Source of the DNA: an uncultured Chloroflexota bacterium
GTDB lineage: Bacteria > Chloroflexota > Anaerolineae > Aggregatilineales > Phototrophicaceae
Assembly (NCBI GenBank): GCA_903904765.1
Contig: CAIVEA010000295.1
Coordinates: 1 to 9,250, forward strand
Length of the DNA stretch: 9,250 bases
Direction: 5' to 3'
Below, piece after piece: positions 1 through 7,980 of the stretch (position 1 is the stretch's first letter; the number at the start of each line of letters is the position of its first letter). Below the pieces are notes generated by a model that was not told where the DNA came from, searched no databases, and was given only the letters and a program-made list of their open reading frames with translations. Position numbers and translations under genes: made by a program.

Positions 1-39
1 CGCTACAGTGATGAAAGATCGGGAGATGACGGGTAACGT

Positions 40-1266
40 ATGGTGAACATTCGCATTCTCATCGGCCTGCTGGCGCTGACAGCACTGGCGGCTTGTACAA
101 CCGAAGGCGGCACGCAGCAAGCGGCCATCCCCACCGACACTTTAGCGCCCATCGTGAGCATGACACCGCGCTTTACGGCGACACCTGTTCCGTCGCGCAC
201 CGCCCTGCCCACCTTTACCTTCACCCCGTCCAACACGCCCATCACACCCACGCCCTCCAATACGCCCACGCCCAGCGCCACCCCGCCCATTAGCGGCATC
301 GTGGTGTCGCTGGAAACGGTCAACGTGCGGCAAGGGCCGGGCGTTTCGTTCTCCGCCATCATTGCGCTTGTGCCGGGAACAGGCGTACAAATTCTGGGCC
401 AGAATGAAGATGGCCGCTGGTTTAACATTCGCATGGAAGATGGGCGCGAAGGCTGGATTGCTGCCACTTTGCTGCGCGTGAACCCCACGCCCACGCTCAT
501 CCCCACCGCCACACCCTCGCCCGATTTGACGGCGCTGGCTGCCGGAACGCCGCTGCCCACCGCTGTCTTTGGCGGCGGCACGATCACGCCTACCCCGCCG
601 CCTTCGGTACGCACGCCCACGCCCGTTAGCTTCACGCTGGAAGCACCGCCGCTAGAAACAGCCACCTTTGCGCTGCCCGTGATTGACGTGAACGCGATCC
701 AACTGACCGCAACGGCGCTTGCAGCAGAAGGCAACCTACCGCTGCCACAGGCCACCGCCAGCTTCACGCCCGACCCCGGCATCCCGCCCACCGCCACCAT
801 CCCGTTCATCGGCGCGACCTTCACGCCATCCACCGGAAGCGGTGGCGAAGGCAGCACCGCCGGTTCGCAGGAAGGCGTGGATGTGCTGGCCTACTGCGAC
901 AACCGCGCTTTCGGCGCACCCGCGCCCAGCAACCTCGCGGCAGGCGCGACGATTGATGTGTTCTGGAGCTGGTATGTCAGCGACCCGTCTTACATCCAGC
1001 AGCACCTCGATAACGTGATTTACGAAGTGCGTGTGGATGGCACGCTGCTCGAAAACTGGCGGCAGTTCAAAACATCCGTCCGCAAGAAGCCCGACGGCAA
1101 TTACTACGTCTACTGGTTCGTACCCTACGGGCCGTTGAGCGCAGGGTCGCACAGCATCAGCTACAACGTGACGTGGAAAGCACAGATCACCGATGGCTAC
1201 GATGTGTTCGGGCCGGGGACGAACCGCCCCAGCGAATCGGGAAGCTGCACCTTCACCGTGAAATAA
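40..1266 (+). CDS. SH3b-domain lipoprotein with Thr/Pro-rich linkers and C-terminal beta-sandwich-like domain
   Basis: This is a 408-residue exported lipoprotein, probably anchored on the outer face of the cytoplasmic membrane. Residues 1-19 are a lipoprotein signal peptide with lipobox LAAC (lipidated Cys19). Residues 31-84 are a Thr/Pro-rich low-complexity linker. Residues 86-147 are a bacterial SH3 (SH3b) domain, with the typical NVRQGPG motif and a GREGWI strand near its end; such domains usually bind cell-wall or other extracellular ligands. A second Thr/Pro/Ala-rich stretch spans about 149-278. The C-terminal domain (281-408) is rich in aromatic strands and carries Cys286 and Cys403 near its two ends, which could form a disulfide. 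I see no catalytic motif. The ATG at 40 has GGGAG at 21-25, rather far upstream; GTG at 43 is an alternative start. The stop lies 3 bp from the convergent mutY stop. Gene identity and extracytoplasmic location are secure; the role is unknown. Confidence 0.88.
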   Translation: MVNIRILIGLLALTALAACTTEGGTQQAAIPTDTLAPIVSMTPRFTATPVPSRTALPTFTFTPSNTPITPTPSNTPTPSATPPISGIVVSLETVNVRQGPGVSFSAIIALVPGTGVQILGQNEDGRWFNIRMEDGREGWIAATLLRVNPTPTLIPTATPSPDLTALAAGTPLPTAVFGGGTITPTPPPSVRTPTPVSFTLEAPPLETATFALPVIDVNAIQLTATALAAEGNLPLPQATASFTPDPGIPPTATIPFIGATFTPSTGSGGEGSTAGSQEGVDVLAYCDNRAFGAPAPSNLAAGATIDVFWSWYVSDPSYIQQHLDNVIYEVRVDGTLLENWRQFKTSVRKKPDGNYYVYWFVPYGPLSAGSHSISYNVTWKAQITDGYDVFGPGTNRPSESGSCTFTVK

Positions 1267-1269
1267 CGG

Positions 1270-2343
<1,074 letters not shown>

Positions 2344-2348
2344 CAGTC

Positions 2349-2381
2349 CCCACTTGCGCTATACTGGTTTACATAAGTGGG
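2349..2381. promoter_or_regulatory. 7-bp inverted repeat in the mutY/SLOG divergent intergenic region
   Basis: CCCACTT (2349-2355) and AAGTGGG (2375-2381) are perfect inverted copies, 19 bp apart, within the 83-bp gap between two divergent genes. Read as mutY mRNA, the second arm contains most of the GTGGGG ribosome site just before the mutY start, so a hairpin could mask it. As DNA it could equally be an operator. Seven bases with a long loop is weak evidence and could be chance. I found no convincing -35/-10 pair on either strand in this gap. Confidence 0.35.
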
Positions 2382-2426
2382 CAATCATAATCCGTGTATC
2401 ATCACATTGGCAATCGAGGCCGTTGA

Positions 2427-3212
2427 ATGCCGCTAAAAAACAAACGCTATGTCATTCCGTTTGATGAAGGCCGCGCCGCGTTCGCTGTGCAAGTTCCGCG
2501 CCGTTTTGATCCAGTGGCGGTGGGGCGGGCGCTGGGGTTTGACCGCCCGCGCCCGACAATCTACGTCACGGGCGGCGCGTCTGCCATGTCGCCCGAAGAT
2601 ATGGCGACCACGCGCAACCTCGTCGAAAAAGGGCTGGTGCGCTTCGCCGAAGAACAGGGCGCGATTGTGATTGATGGCGGCACGGAGGCCGGCATCCCGA
2701 TTTTGCTCGGCGACGGGCGGCGCAAAGCCCGCTTCAACTTCCCGCTAATCGGCATCGCCCCGCTAGAAAAAGTCAGTTACCCCGGTCACACGGGGGACGA
2801 AGCCGACGCACCGTTGAACAGCGGACATTCGCATTTCGTCCTCACCGCCGGGGACGAGTTTGGCGACGAATCCGAGATGATTACGCTGCTCACCCACACC
2901 CTCTCCGGGCAGGGCGCGTATCCTGCCATCGGTGTACTCATCAACGGCGGTAAAATCGCCCGCGAGGAAGTCTACAGCCGCACCACCGACGACAAACTCT
3001 CGTTCCCGCTGCTGGTGCTGCAAGGCACAGGCCGCTTTGCCGATCTGCTGGCGAACGCGGTTTACGCGGGCAGTTCTGAAGATCAACAGTTGCAGGAAAT
3101 CATCGAGACGGGGCGCGTGCAAACTGTCTCGATCAACGAAGGTGCGGACGCGCTGCGGCTGCGGCTGGCGGCGCTGTTCAAAGCACACCGTGCGCCTGCC
3201 CGTGCAAAATAG
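2427..3212 (+). CDS. SLOG-superfamily protein, prokaryotic LSDAT (TRPM-like) type
   Basis: The 261-residue protein has no signal peptide or membrane segment and is predicted to be cytosolic. Its motifs in order fit the Rossmann-like LSDAT branch of the SLOG superfamily, related to the N-terminal domain of TRPM channels: VTGGAS (47-52), IDGGTEAGI (82-90), PLIGIAP (106-112), HSHFVLTAGDEFGDES (134-149), LINGG (171-175) and LVLQGTGRFADLLA (196-209). The glycine-rich turns are expected nucleotide-binding loops. SLOG domains are known to bind, or sometimes process, NAD- and ADP-ribose-derived nucleotides; whether this one senses or cleaves a ligand cannot be told. The start has GAGG at 2416-2419, seven bases before the ATG. 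The gene is first in a likely operon, 28 bp before the TPR gene, with the TIR gene further on. Family assignment rests on remembered motifs, not a search. Confidence 0.8.
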   Translation: MPLKNKRYVIPFDEGRAAFAVQVPRRFDPVAVGRALGFDRPRPTIYVTGGASAMSPEDMATTRNLVEKGLVRFAEEQGAIVIDGGTEAGIPILLGDGRRKARFNFPLIGIAPLEKVSYPGHTGDEADAPLNSGHSHFVLTAGDEFGDESEMITLLTHTLSGQGAYPAIGVLINGGKIAREEVYSRTTDDKLSFPLLVLQGTGRFADLLANAVYAGSSEDQQLQEIIETGRVQTVSINEGADALRLRLAALFKAHRAPARAK

Positions 3213-3240
3213 CCCGACCTATTGGAATGGAACATATCCT

Positions 3241-4557
3241 ATGACCGTCTCGCGTTCCGTTTTGACTGGCTTGATCGTCTTACTGGCGCTGCTGGCCGCC
3301 CTCCCCGCTGCCGCGCAGGATGCCACCCCCACCCCGTACGCCACTGTGGCATTGCCGCAGCAATACGCCATGCCGGACACACTGGCAACGCAAGTGTACG
3401 AGAATGCCGAAAAAGCGGCGAACGCGGCGGAAGACTCGCAGCGTTACGCGCAGGAAGCGGCAGACGAAGTAGGCGTGCATCTGGATACCGCCAACGACCT
3501 GCTGGGGCTGTTCCAGAACGTGACCGCCATCTCCGGCCTGCTCATCCCGCTGCTGGCGCTGGTGGGTGCGCTCATGGGCTTCAACCGCCTGAACGAAGCG
3601 CAAAAAGAGTTGAAAGAAGCCAAAGAGAAGATGGAAAAGGAGATGCAGGATAAGCAGGAAGAACTCCAGCGCGTGCGCGAGGAACTGGAAACTACTGCCC
3701 GCCTCCAGCGCGAGAACGCCGCCAGAGCCAATCTCGGCCTGTCCCTGCTCCCCCTCGGTGAACGCCAATACCGCGCTGGAGATTATGACGGCGCAATTGC
3801 CACTTATCTACGCGCCCTCGAACTGGACCCGACCAGCGTCATCACCAACTACCGTCTCGGCTATGTGTACACACAGTCCGGCAAGTTGCAAGAGGCCAGC
3901 GACCATCTCAGCCGCGCCCTGCAAGCCGAGCCAAACTTCCCGCCCGCGCTGGCCTGTCTGGGTTATGTGAACCGCCGCATCGGGGAAAAGCTGCCGCAGG
4001 GAATTGAGCGCGAACAAAAACTGAATTATGCCGAAACGCTGCTGCTGGAAGCACTGGCCTCCACGCCCAAGCTGATTGACGAGGATGGCGAAGCGTGGTG
4101 GGGATCGCTGGGCGGCTTGTACCGGCGGCGCGGACAGATCACGCAGGCGATTGCCGCCTACGAAAAAGCGGGCGAGGCCACGCCGCACTCGTCCTATGCC
4201 CACAGCAATCTGGCGCTGCTGTACGCGCAGGTGCGTGACCTCGACCAGATGCTACTCACCTATGATCGTGTCGAGCAGTTAGCGTGGGGCGAAGTGCAGG
4301 GCAAAATTGACAACTACTGGGGCTATGCCGACCTGCTCACGGCGCGGTTGGCACTGGGCAAAGTGCAGCTTGCGGAGGAGGCGCTGGTTTCGGTGTTCCG
4401 CACCGTCCCCGAAAAATCCCCCTACGCGCTCGAAAGCCTGCTGGACACCCTCAAGCGGCTGCAAGCGGCGCTGGGGCCAGAACGTTCCAGCCACATGCCC
4501 TCGTTCATCAAGCGCATTCAACACCGCTACGACTCCGACAAAGCCACCAGCACCTGA
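3241..4557 (+). CDS. Membrane-anchored coiled-coil and TPR protein
   Basis: The 438-residue protein starts with a cleavable-looking signal peptide (1-25, ending AAA before QD). A short Thr/Pro segment and an Ala-rich helical region (about 50-90) follow and would lie outside the cytoplasm. One membrane span (about 95-114, rich in Leu/Ile/Ala/Gly) leads into a highly charged Lys/Glu coiled coil (115-162). The rest is made of TPR repeats, clearest at 167-200 (AGDYDGAIATYLRALELDP) and 201-234, then about 284-351 and further helices to 410. The signal peptide plus one span predicts cytosolic TPRs, suited to scaffolding. No enzyme motif is seen. The reading frame is open back to 2932, but that part overlaps the SLOG gene in another frame; ATG 3241 is chosen because it opens the signal peptide and has GGAATGG at 3224-3230. 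The 28-bp gap suggests cotranscription with the SLOG gene. Confidence 0.85.
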   Translation: MTVSRSVLTGLIVLLALLAALPAAAQDATPTPYATVALPQQYAMPDTLATQVYENAEKAANAAEDSQRYAQEAADEVGVHLDTANDLLGLFQNVTAISGLLIPLLALVGALMGFNRLNEAQKELKEAKEKMEKEMQDKQEELQRVREELETTARLQRENAARANLGLSLLPLGERQYRAGDYDGAIATYLRALELDPTSVITNYRLGYVYTQSGKLQEASDHLSRALQAEPNFPPALACLGYVNRRIGEKLPQGIEREQKLNYAETLLLEALASTPKLIDEDGEAWWGSLGGLYRRRGQITQAIAAYEKAGEATPHSSYAHSNLALLYAQVRDLDQMLLTYDRVEQLAWGEVQGKIDNYWGYADLLTARLALGKVQLAEEALVSVFRTVPEKSPYALESLLDTLKRLQAALGPERSSHMPSFIKRIQHRYDSDKATST

Positions 4558-4582
4558 GCGATTTACAGCTACAACAATCCTC

Positions 4583-4616
4583 TTTCGTAGGGACACAACG
4601 CTCTGTCCCTACGAAA
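4583..4616. repeat. Perfect 13-bp palindromic repeat with 8-base loop
   Basis: TTTCGTAGGGACA (4583-4595) and TGTCCCTACGAAA (4604-4616) pair perfectly around CAACGCTC. It lies 25 bp after the TPR stop codon. There is no T-run after the stem on the + strand, so it is not a standard intrinsic terminator for the TPR gene, although the strong RNA hairpin could protect the 3' end or reduce readthrough. From memory, GTAGGGACA-type palindromes occur as dispersed REP-like elements in several bacterial phyla; only this copy is seen in the window. Confidence 0.7.
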
Positions 4617-4718
4617 ACCCATCCAGTTGGATAGAGTCTTGCGCCTTACCCCGGTTGCGCCCGCCGCAGATTCCCCTACGATAACTATTATGCCCATCGA
4701 GTAGACAGGCTGACCGTG

Positions 4719-6623
4719 ATGGAATGGCAGACGTTCCTCAGTTATTCGCGCAACGACTATCAGGCCGCCGAGTTCATGGTGTTAGGGCTGCAAAAGCGCG
4801 GCCTGCGCGTTTGGTTCGATGTACAACAGCTTGAACCCGGCACGGACTGGCAAGCGGACATCCGCAACGGTCTGGAACAGTCTGAAAACGTGCTGCTGCT
4901 GGCTTCCCGTTCGTCGCTGGAGTCGCCCTACGTGGAACGCGAATGGCGGCATGCGCTGGCGGCAGGCAGGCCGGTCATCGTGGCGCGGCTGGATTCGGTA
5001 CGCTTGCCGTCCGACCTGCGCGATGCGCCTATTGTGGATTGCCGCCAGAACGCAGCGGACAGCATCGAACAGGTCGCCTACGCGCTGGAAAACCCCGGTG
5101 CAAGACTGCCGCGCCGGAACTGGCTGATCCAATCGCTGCCGCCCCATATCCGCCGTGCCGCGCTCGGTCTGGTGTTGACCGATGCTGCCCACATCGGGCG
5201 GGTGCTCCTGTTCGCCGTGCTGTGGCGGGCGTTGTTCAGCCATGCCAACGGAGTGCGCTGGGTACTCGATCAAGCCGCCCTTTTCGCCCGCAAAACCTTT
5301 CGCTTCGATCTGCCCATCAGCGCCGCCTCGGACATCGTGTTCACGCTCGGCATCCTAATCGCGCTGCTGGCAGTGCTGCGTGCGCTGCCCGTCGTGCGGT
5401 TGTTCCTGTTGCTCCGGCATCACATCGGGCTGATTCGCCCCGCCGTGCGCCAATTCACCTATTGGACGCTCCTGTTCTGGATGGTCATCCTCGCTACCGG
5501 GTACATCCCGCCCGTGAGCGAACAACAGACGCAGACCGGATTCACGCCGCCCGACCCCGTGTGGATGGGGTTGATGGGGGTCGTCATGGTGGTGGTGTGG
5601 CTGGTGGAAAAAGTCGGGCGACGGTGGCTGCCCGACCCGACTCTGGCTGCCTTCAAAGAGTGGGCGCGTTTCGGCACGCAATCATGGACGGGGACGTATG
5701 GCGCATCCCTGCCGCCGTCTTTCCGAAAGACGGCGCTCAGCACCGCCATCCGCTTCCAGATCATTTCCACGCCCTTTGATGAGCCGCAGATGGACATCCT
5801 GCACGCCATGATCGCGGACAGCGGCGGGGATGTGGTGGCGCGTGGCCTGCCCTGCGATTACACCATCGTTCTGCTCAACGCTGCCGCCTCTCGCAGCCAG
5901 ATCGCCACCGCGCTGTCAGGGACGCAACCCGTCGTGGGCATCATCACCACGCCCTTTGTGCTGCCACCCGAAATCGAGGCCATCAAGAACTTCCAGTTGA
6001 TTGACTTCTCGAAGGGTGACAAAGAGCGCCTCCTCGCCAATTTGCGTTTGCTCACTGCCCCTTCGGACGAACTACGCTCCCAGTTGCAAGCATGGCTGGG
6101 TCCGGTCAACCTGCGGCGCATCACCCCGCCGTCCGACATATTGCAGTTGTTCACGCCCTTCCTATCGCTGCTGCTGTTGGGCGTGGCGACCTTTGTCCTA
6201 TCGCTCATGGCAGGGCCGACCCGCGCCGCACCCTCTGTCGTGCTGGGCGGCGTAAGCTGTGCGCTGCTCCTGCTGCCCGTGCTGCGGTTGCATCATGGTC
6301 ACATACCGCCGCGCCCGTTGTTATTCGGACTGGCATGGCTATCCATCGTATGCAGCGGGGCGGCGCTGGCGGGGATACCGCAGGATAGCGGATTCGCGGG
6401 GGTACTGGTGCGAGATTTCGAGATCAGGCGCATAGAAACAGGGGCGGCGGTCATGATCGGGCTGGCGCTAACGTGGATTGTATTCCGCACACGCCCCCGG
6501 CGCATCACTACCTCCGACGCGCTGGGAATGCCACCCCTGCCGCTACCACTGCGTCCGGCGCTGGCGTGGTTGGGCATAGCGCTCTTTTTGATGGTGATGC
6601 TGATGGCAGGTGGGAATTCGTAA
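4719..6623 (+). CDS. TIR-domain polytopic membrane protein
   Basis: The 634-residue protein has an N-terminal TIR domain (about 3-122): FLSYSRND (6-13) is the first strand and loop, VWFDVQQLEPG (31-41) follows, then SPYVEREW (69-76), whose Glu75 aligns with the catalytic glutamate of NAD-cleaving TIR enzymes. Four likely membrane spans follow (about 159-175, 204-231, 248-264, 282-297). A soluble segment (about 310-470) has a C-terminal half resembling a second TIR domain without the glutamate. Five more likely spans lie at about 478-498, 505-523, 534-551, 574-590 and 612-630. Both soluble parts are predicted to be cytosolic. TIR enzymes consume NAD+ or make ADP-ribose signals in immunity; that activity here is inferred. 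GTG 4716 directly precedes ATG 4719; I chose ATG, and neither has a strong ribosome site. The stop directly abuts the convergent gene's stop. No good promoter is visible in the 161-bp upstream gap. Confidence 0.87.
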   Translation: MEWQTFLSYSRNDYQAAEFMVLGLQKRGLRVWFDVQQLEPGTDWQADIRNGLEQSENVLLLASRSSLESPYVEREWRHALAAGRPVIVARLDSVRLPSDLRDAPIVDCRQNAADSIEQVAYALENPGARLPRRNWLIQSLPPHIRRAALGLVLTDAAHIGRVLLFAVLWRALFSHANGVRWVLDQAALFARKTFRFDLPISAASDIVFTLGILIALLAVLRALPVVRLFLLLRHHIGLIRPAVRQFTYWTLLFWMVILATGYIPPVSEQQTQTGFTPPDPVWMGLMGVVMVVVWLVEKVGRRWLPDPTLAAFKEWARFGTQSWTGTYGASLPPSFRKTALSTAIRFQIISTPFDEPQMDILHAMIADSGGDVVARGLPCDYTIVLLNAAASRSQIATALSGTQPVVGIITTPFVLPPEIEAIKNFQLIDFSKGDKERLLANLRLLTAPSDELRSQLQAWLGPVNLRRITPPSDILQLFTPFLSLLLLGVATFVLSLMAGPTRAAPSVVLGGVSCALLLLPVLRLHHGHIPPRPLLFGLAWLSIVCSGAALAGIPQDSGFAGVLVRDFEIRRIETGAAVMIGLALTWIVFRTRPRRITTSDALGMPPLPLPLRPALAWLGIALFLMVMLMAGGNS

Positions 6624-7070
6624 CTACCCTGCCCCGCCGGAAGGCAGCAGCGACACATCGGGCGGCGTGAGGGGCGGCAGACGCAGCGTCCCCGTGACCT
6701 CATCCAGTAGCACCCGCCCTTTATCCAGATTCAGCACCAGATAAGCATCATCGGGGACGATCAGGCGAATGACCGCGCTGGAAGCCGCACCCAGCAGCGG
6801 GCGGCGCTTGGCAACCACATACACGCCCGCCTCATCCTGTTCCGCAGCCGTGCGCCAGCCGAACGCCGCCTGCAATTGCAGCGTGACCTCCACCTGCGGC
6901 ACATTCCAGCGCGTCACCTGCACCTCGGTCTGCTCGGCGCGAATATAGACCGTCGTCGGCTCGTGGGTGCGGAATACGTAAGTGTGCGTGCGCGACTGGC
7001 GTACAAAATCTCCGGCCACCGATGCAGCACTGGCCGCCTGCCACAGCACATTCAGGTGCTTGACCATCAT
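6624..7070 (-). CDS. Small beta-rich protein, possibly DUF4097 (Toastrack)-like
   Basis: This 148-residue protein has no clear signal peptide or membrane span. After a short helical start, residues 28-135 are alternating beta strands: TVYIRAEQTEVQVTRW, then VEVTLQLQAA, VYVVAKRR, SAVIRLIVPDDAYLVLNL and KGRVLLDEVTG. Repeated strands with a V-P-D-D/A-x-L step and a glycine turn resemble the DUF4097/putative adhesin beta-solenoid family, in a short form; the match is by eye. The reading frame is open upstream to 7562, but that extension is a compositionally odd Gly/Ala/Arg shadow of the hydrolase gene. The start at 7070 overlaps the hydrolase stop as ATGA, indicating translational coupling. A second ATG follows immediately, so the protein may be one residue shorter. 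Function unknown; it is probably made together with the hydrolase. Confidence 0.75.
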   Translation of the reverse strand: MMVKHLNVLWQAASAASVAGDFVRQSRTHTYVFRTHEPTTVYIRAEQTEVQVTRWNVPQVEVTLQLQAAFGWRTAAEQDEAGVYVVAKRRPLLGAASSAVIRLIVPDDAYLVLNLDKGRVLLDEVTGTLRLPPLTPPDVSLLPSGGAG

Positions 7071-7831
7071 GCCTCCATCAACCAGTGCTGAACCGGCGCG
7101 GCCACCGCCTCCGGTTGTTCGATCATCATCATGTGGCTGCCCGCCGCAACGGTTGCCAGCGTCGCGTTCGGCAGTTGCTCGCGCAGCCCTTCGCCGCTGA
7201 AGCGGTACGGGGTCATCCGGTCTTGGTCGCCCGCCACCACCAGCACCGGTTGCCGGATTTGCCCGATTTGCGCCCGCACATCGAACTGGCTGCATACTGT
7301 GAAATCCGCCGCCAGTGCCCCCGGCGACAGCGCCATCAGCCGCTGCACCGCACGCCGCTGTTCCATCTCGCTTGTGGGCGAATACTGCCACGAAACGAGC
7401 TGGCGCACCGCCGCCGCATAATCGCGGCTCAAGCCCTCCAGCAGCGCCGGATTCACGCTCAATTTGGCGCTGGTGGCGATCAGCACCAAGCCCTGCACCC
7501 GTTCGGGATAGTGCAGCGCCAGCATCAGCGCCACCGCCCCGCCCATACTGTGACCGATGCACACCGCCCGTTCGATCTCCAGCGCGTCCAGCAGCGCCAC
7601 CAGATCGGCAGCATACGCCCCCGCGCTCTGGCGCAAAGGCAGCCCATTACGCCCGTGCCCCGCCAGATCAGGCACAATTGCGTTGGCTTCCGGCATGCGG
7701 CGCAGTTCGGCAGGCCAATCAAGATGCGTCCCACCTGCACCGTGTATGAGAACCGAAACAGGGACATGCGCGGTGCGGTCACGGTGATCGGCGAACCACT
7801 GGCTTCCGCTGCGCGTTTGGATCGGGGGCAT
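7067..7831 (-). CDS. Alpha/beta-fold hydrolase
   Basis: The 254-residue cytosolic enzyme has the complete alpha/beta hydrolase signature. Numbered from ATG 7831, there is an oxyanion-hole HGAGG at 30-34, the PDLAGHGRN loop (54-62), and the nucleophile elbow GHSMGG with Ser95. The acid is Asp204 in GDQDRMTP, and the base is His233 in GSHMMMIEQP. This is the common lipase/esterase-like single-domain type; the substrate cannot be predicted, and homologues include esterases, lactonases, haloperoxidase-like and C-C hydrolases. An in-frame GTG at 7837 is only two bases from the ribosome site, whereas ATG 7831 has ideal spacing, so ATG 7831 is the start. The gene is first in a two-gene minus-strand operon and overlaps the downstream DUF4097-like gene by four bases. 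Confidence 0.92.
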   Translation of the reverse strand: MPPIQTRSGSQWFADHRDRTAHVPVSVLIHGAGGTHLDWPAELRRMPEANAIVPDLAGHGRNGLPLRQSAGAYAADLVALLDALEIERAVCIGHSMGGAVALMLALHYPERVQGLVLIATSAKLSVNPALLEGLSRDYAAAVRQLVSWQYSPTSEMEQRRAVQRLMALSPGALAADFTVCSQFDVRAQIGQIRQPVLVVAGDQDRMTPYRFSGEGLREQLPNATLATVAAGSHMMMIEQPEAVAAPVQHWLMEA

Positions 7832-7839
7832 GGTCACGC

Positions 7840-7844
7840 CCTCC
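7840..7844 (-). promoter_or_regulatory. Strong ribosome binding site of the hydrolase gene
   Basis: On the minus strand GGAGG (followed by GC) lies eight bases before ATG 7831 but only two bases before GTG 7837. The spacing decides the start codon in favour of ATG 7831. It is one of the best Shine-Dalgarno matches in the window. Confidence 0.8.
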
Positions 7845-7874
7845 TAACATACCCTCACGAACAGAATAGCTCTT

Positions 7875-7880
7875 ATTGTA
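7875..7880 (-). promoter_or_regulatory. Possible -10 element for the hydrolase operon
   Basis: TACAAT on the minus strand matches five of six bases of the sigma-70 -10 consensus and lies about 44 bases before the hydrolase ATG. No good -35 element or extended -10 is seen at the proper distance, so this is tentative. Confidence 0.25.
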
Positions 7881-7940
7881 GCGCAGCGAGGCGCATTCGT
7901 GGGCAGTCCGGTGGTTGCGTTCTGGCGGTACACACGCTAT

Positions 7941-7974
7941 AAACAAAACGCCGCAGGTTGTTATTCCTGCGGCG
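7941..7974 (-). terminator. Intrinsic terminator of tRNA-Leu
   Basis: On the minus strand a perfect 9-bp GC-rich stem (CGCCGCAGG at 7949-7957 against CCTGCGGCG at 7966-7974, 8-base loop) is followed by TTTTGTTT (7948-7941). It begins 6 bases after the tRNA 3' end, exactly where a rho-independent terminator of the tRNA transcript belongs. Confidence 0.93.
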
Positions 7975-7980
7975 CTTATG

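Noticed and set aside
200..300. Repeated cccacgcc-like units suggesting a tandem repeat or CRISPR-like array
   Set aside because: The units are irregular and in frame; they encode the Thr/Pro linker.
3..857. Long minus-strand open frame rich in Gly, Val and Ser opposite the lipoprotein gene
   Set aside because: It is the complement of Thr/Pro-rich codons; it has no domain and no ribosome site, while the opposite strand has a lipobox and an SH3b domain.
2932..3240. N-terminal extension of the TPR protein to 2932
   Set aside because: It overlaps the well-supported SLOG gene in another frame and would bury the signal peptide that begins at 3241.
4686..4691. TATTAT as a -10 element for the TIR gene
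   Set aside because: There is no -35 element at a proper distance and the region is otherwise unremarkable.
4690..4704. Four-codon upstream open frame before the TIR gene
   Set aside because: It has no ribosome site and is short enough to occur by chance.
4943..5779. 278-codon + strand open frame inside the TIR gene
   Set aside because: It is an Arg/Ala/Pro/His-rich out-of-frame translation; the TIR frame has clear domain and membrane patterns.
2427..6623. Calling the cluster a Thoeris system
   Set aside because: Thoeris needs a SIR2-SLOG or TM-Macro effector; here the SLOG protein is of the LSDAT type and stands alone, and the TIR protein is itself polytopic.
7071..7562. N-terminal extension of the DUF4097-like protein
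   Set aside because: The extension is Gly/Ala/Arg-rich out-of-frame translation of the hydrolase gene; the ATGA overlap at 7070 is a natural start.
7085..7942. 285-codon + strand open frame opposite the hydrolase
   Set aside because: It is rich in Arg, His and Gln with no recognisable domain; it is a GC-rich shadow of the hydrolase gene.
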